This document shows, piece after piece, positions 63,872 to 64,000 of a stretch of DNA of 64,000 nt. The notes under the pieces are model-generated. The model saw nothing but the letters and a program-made list of their open reading frames with translations, was not told the DNA's origin and made no database searches. The position numbers and the translations under genes were made by a program. Source of the stretch: Tardiphaga sp. P9-11 (GTDB lineage: Bacteria > Pseudomonadota > Alphaproteobacteria > Rhizobiales > Xanthobacteraceae). Location: the NCBI RefSeq assembly GCF_008329525.1, contig NZ_NPKQ01000002.1, positions 1,280,311-1,344,310 of the forward strand, written 5' to 3'. How positions within the stretch are numbered: position 1 is the first letter of the stretch; each line of letters starts with the position of its first letter.

Positions 63872-63991
63872 TTATCGCGTGCGACGCGTTTTCCAGGTTC
63901 CGTCTCGAAGTCCACCACCCTCGGTCGCCGCCAGGCTGGCAGAGAAAGCGCCGATCAATAGTGAAGCCGTGAGCCAGAAGGCGAGCTGCAT
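63872..63991 (-). CDS. 39-residue putative secreted peptide
   Basis: ATG at 63991 begins MQLAFWLTASLLIGAFSASL, a signal-peptide-like sequence with possible cleavage after SLAA, leaving a short polar peptide ending TWKTRRTR. The stop TAA is at 63874-63872. Only 9 bases upstream are visible in the window, so its promoter and ribosome-binding site, or a longer start, cannot be judged. Confidence 0.4.
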   Translation of the reverse strand: MQLAFWLTASLLIGAFSASLAATEGGGLRDGTWKTRRTR

Positions 63992-64000
63992 AGCGGCCTT

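Noticed and set aside
59880..64000. Direct repeat of the tRNA-Val 3' end as a second attachment site
   Set aside because: Scanning by eye found no second copy of TTCGATCCCTTGTGCGCCC in the window, so no attachment pair is annotated.

Overview
The window reads as chromosome of an alphaproteobacterium of the Bradyrhizobium / Rhodopseudomonas / Afipia / Tardiphaga group (Nitrobacteraceae). The evidence is a full-length CtrA, the phosphotransferase ChpT and an EipA homologue, GC-rich codon use, and several promoters of the alphaproteobacterial general-stress type (GGAAC-N16/17-CGTT, the EcfG consensus). No rRNA, CRISPR array or complete insertion sequence is visible.

Region 1 (1-3.9 kb) is an oxidative pentose phosphate / gluconate operon: gnd (partial), zwf, pgl, gntK and a Cof-type HAD phosphatase. 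Region 2 (4.1-22.1 kb) is a storage-glucan and trehalose cluster. A leftward GH15 hydrolase and malQ face a rightward, tightly overlapping operon glgE, treS-maltokinase fusion, glgB, glgX, treZ, treY. Together these interconvert alpha-glucan, maltose 1-phosphate and trehalose by both the GlgE and the TreY/TreZ routes. An EcfG-type promoter precedes malQ.

Region 3 (22.3-29.7 kb) holds a PHA-system protein, a DUF3309 peptide, the NHEJ pair ligD/ku (divergent, with stress-type promoter elements between them), a lysine-rich DUF6496 protein, a DapA-family protein lacking the Schiff-base lysine, and small secreted proteins. Region 4 (29.7-39 kb) is transport and small genes: an OFA-family MFS carrier, a TusA-like protein, mobA, three periplasmic binding proteins (ABC, TAXI-TRAP, TctC), a frameshifted DUF1328 gene, tRNA-Ile(CAT), two tandem micro-membrane proteins and an MFS carrier.

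Region 5 (39-59.7 kb) is motility and cell cycle: flhA, an ECF sigma / RskA-type anti-sigma pair, fliJ, fliI, ctrA, a DUF350/YgiB-like/YgiC-like operon, cheR-cheB-cheY-cheW-cheA(REC), chpT, cysQ, a YHS protein, eipA and a membrane-anchored coiled-coil protein. Candidate CtrA boxes lie before flhA, between fliI and ctrA, before the coiled-coil gene and before the micro-protein pair. A hairpin-rich gene-free stretch (42.24-42.6 kb) is a possible structured RNA.

Region 6 (59.8-64 kb) begins at tRNA-Val(CAC) and is more AT-rich and gene-poor. It has a frameshifted phage/plasmid-type gene, a GNAT acetyltransferase, a REC-HWE histidine kinase, a VOC protein and several tiny ORFs. It looks like an eroded insertion at the tRNA, but no second attachment site is visible.
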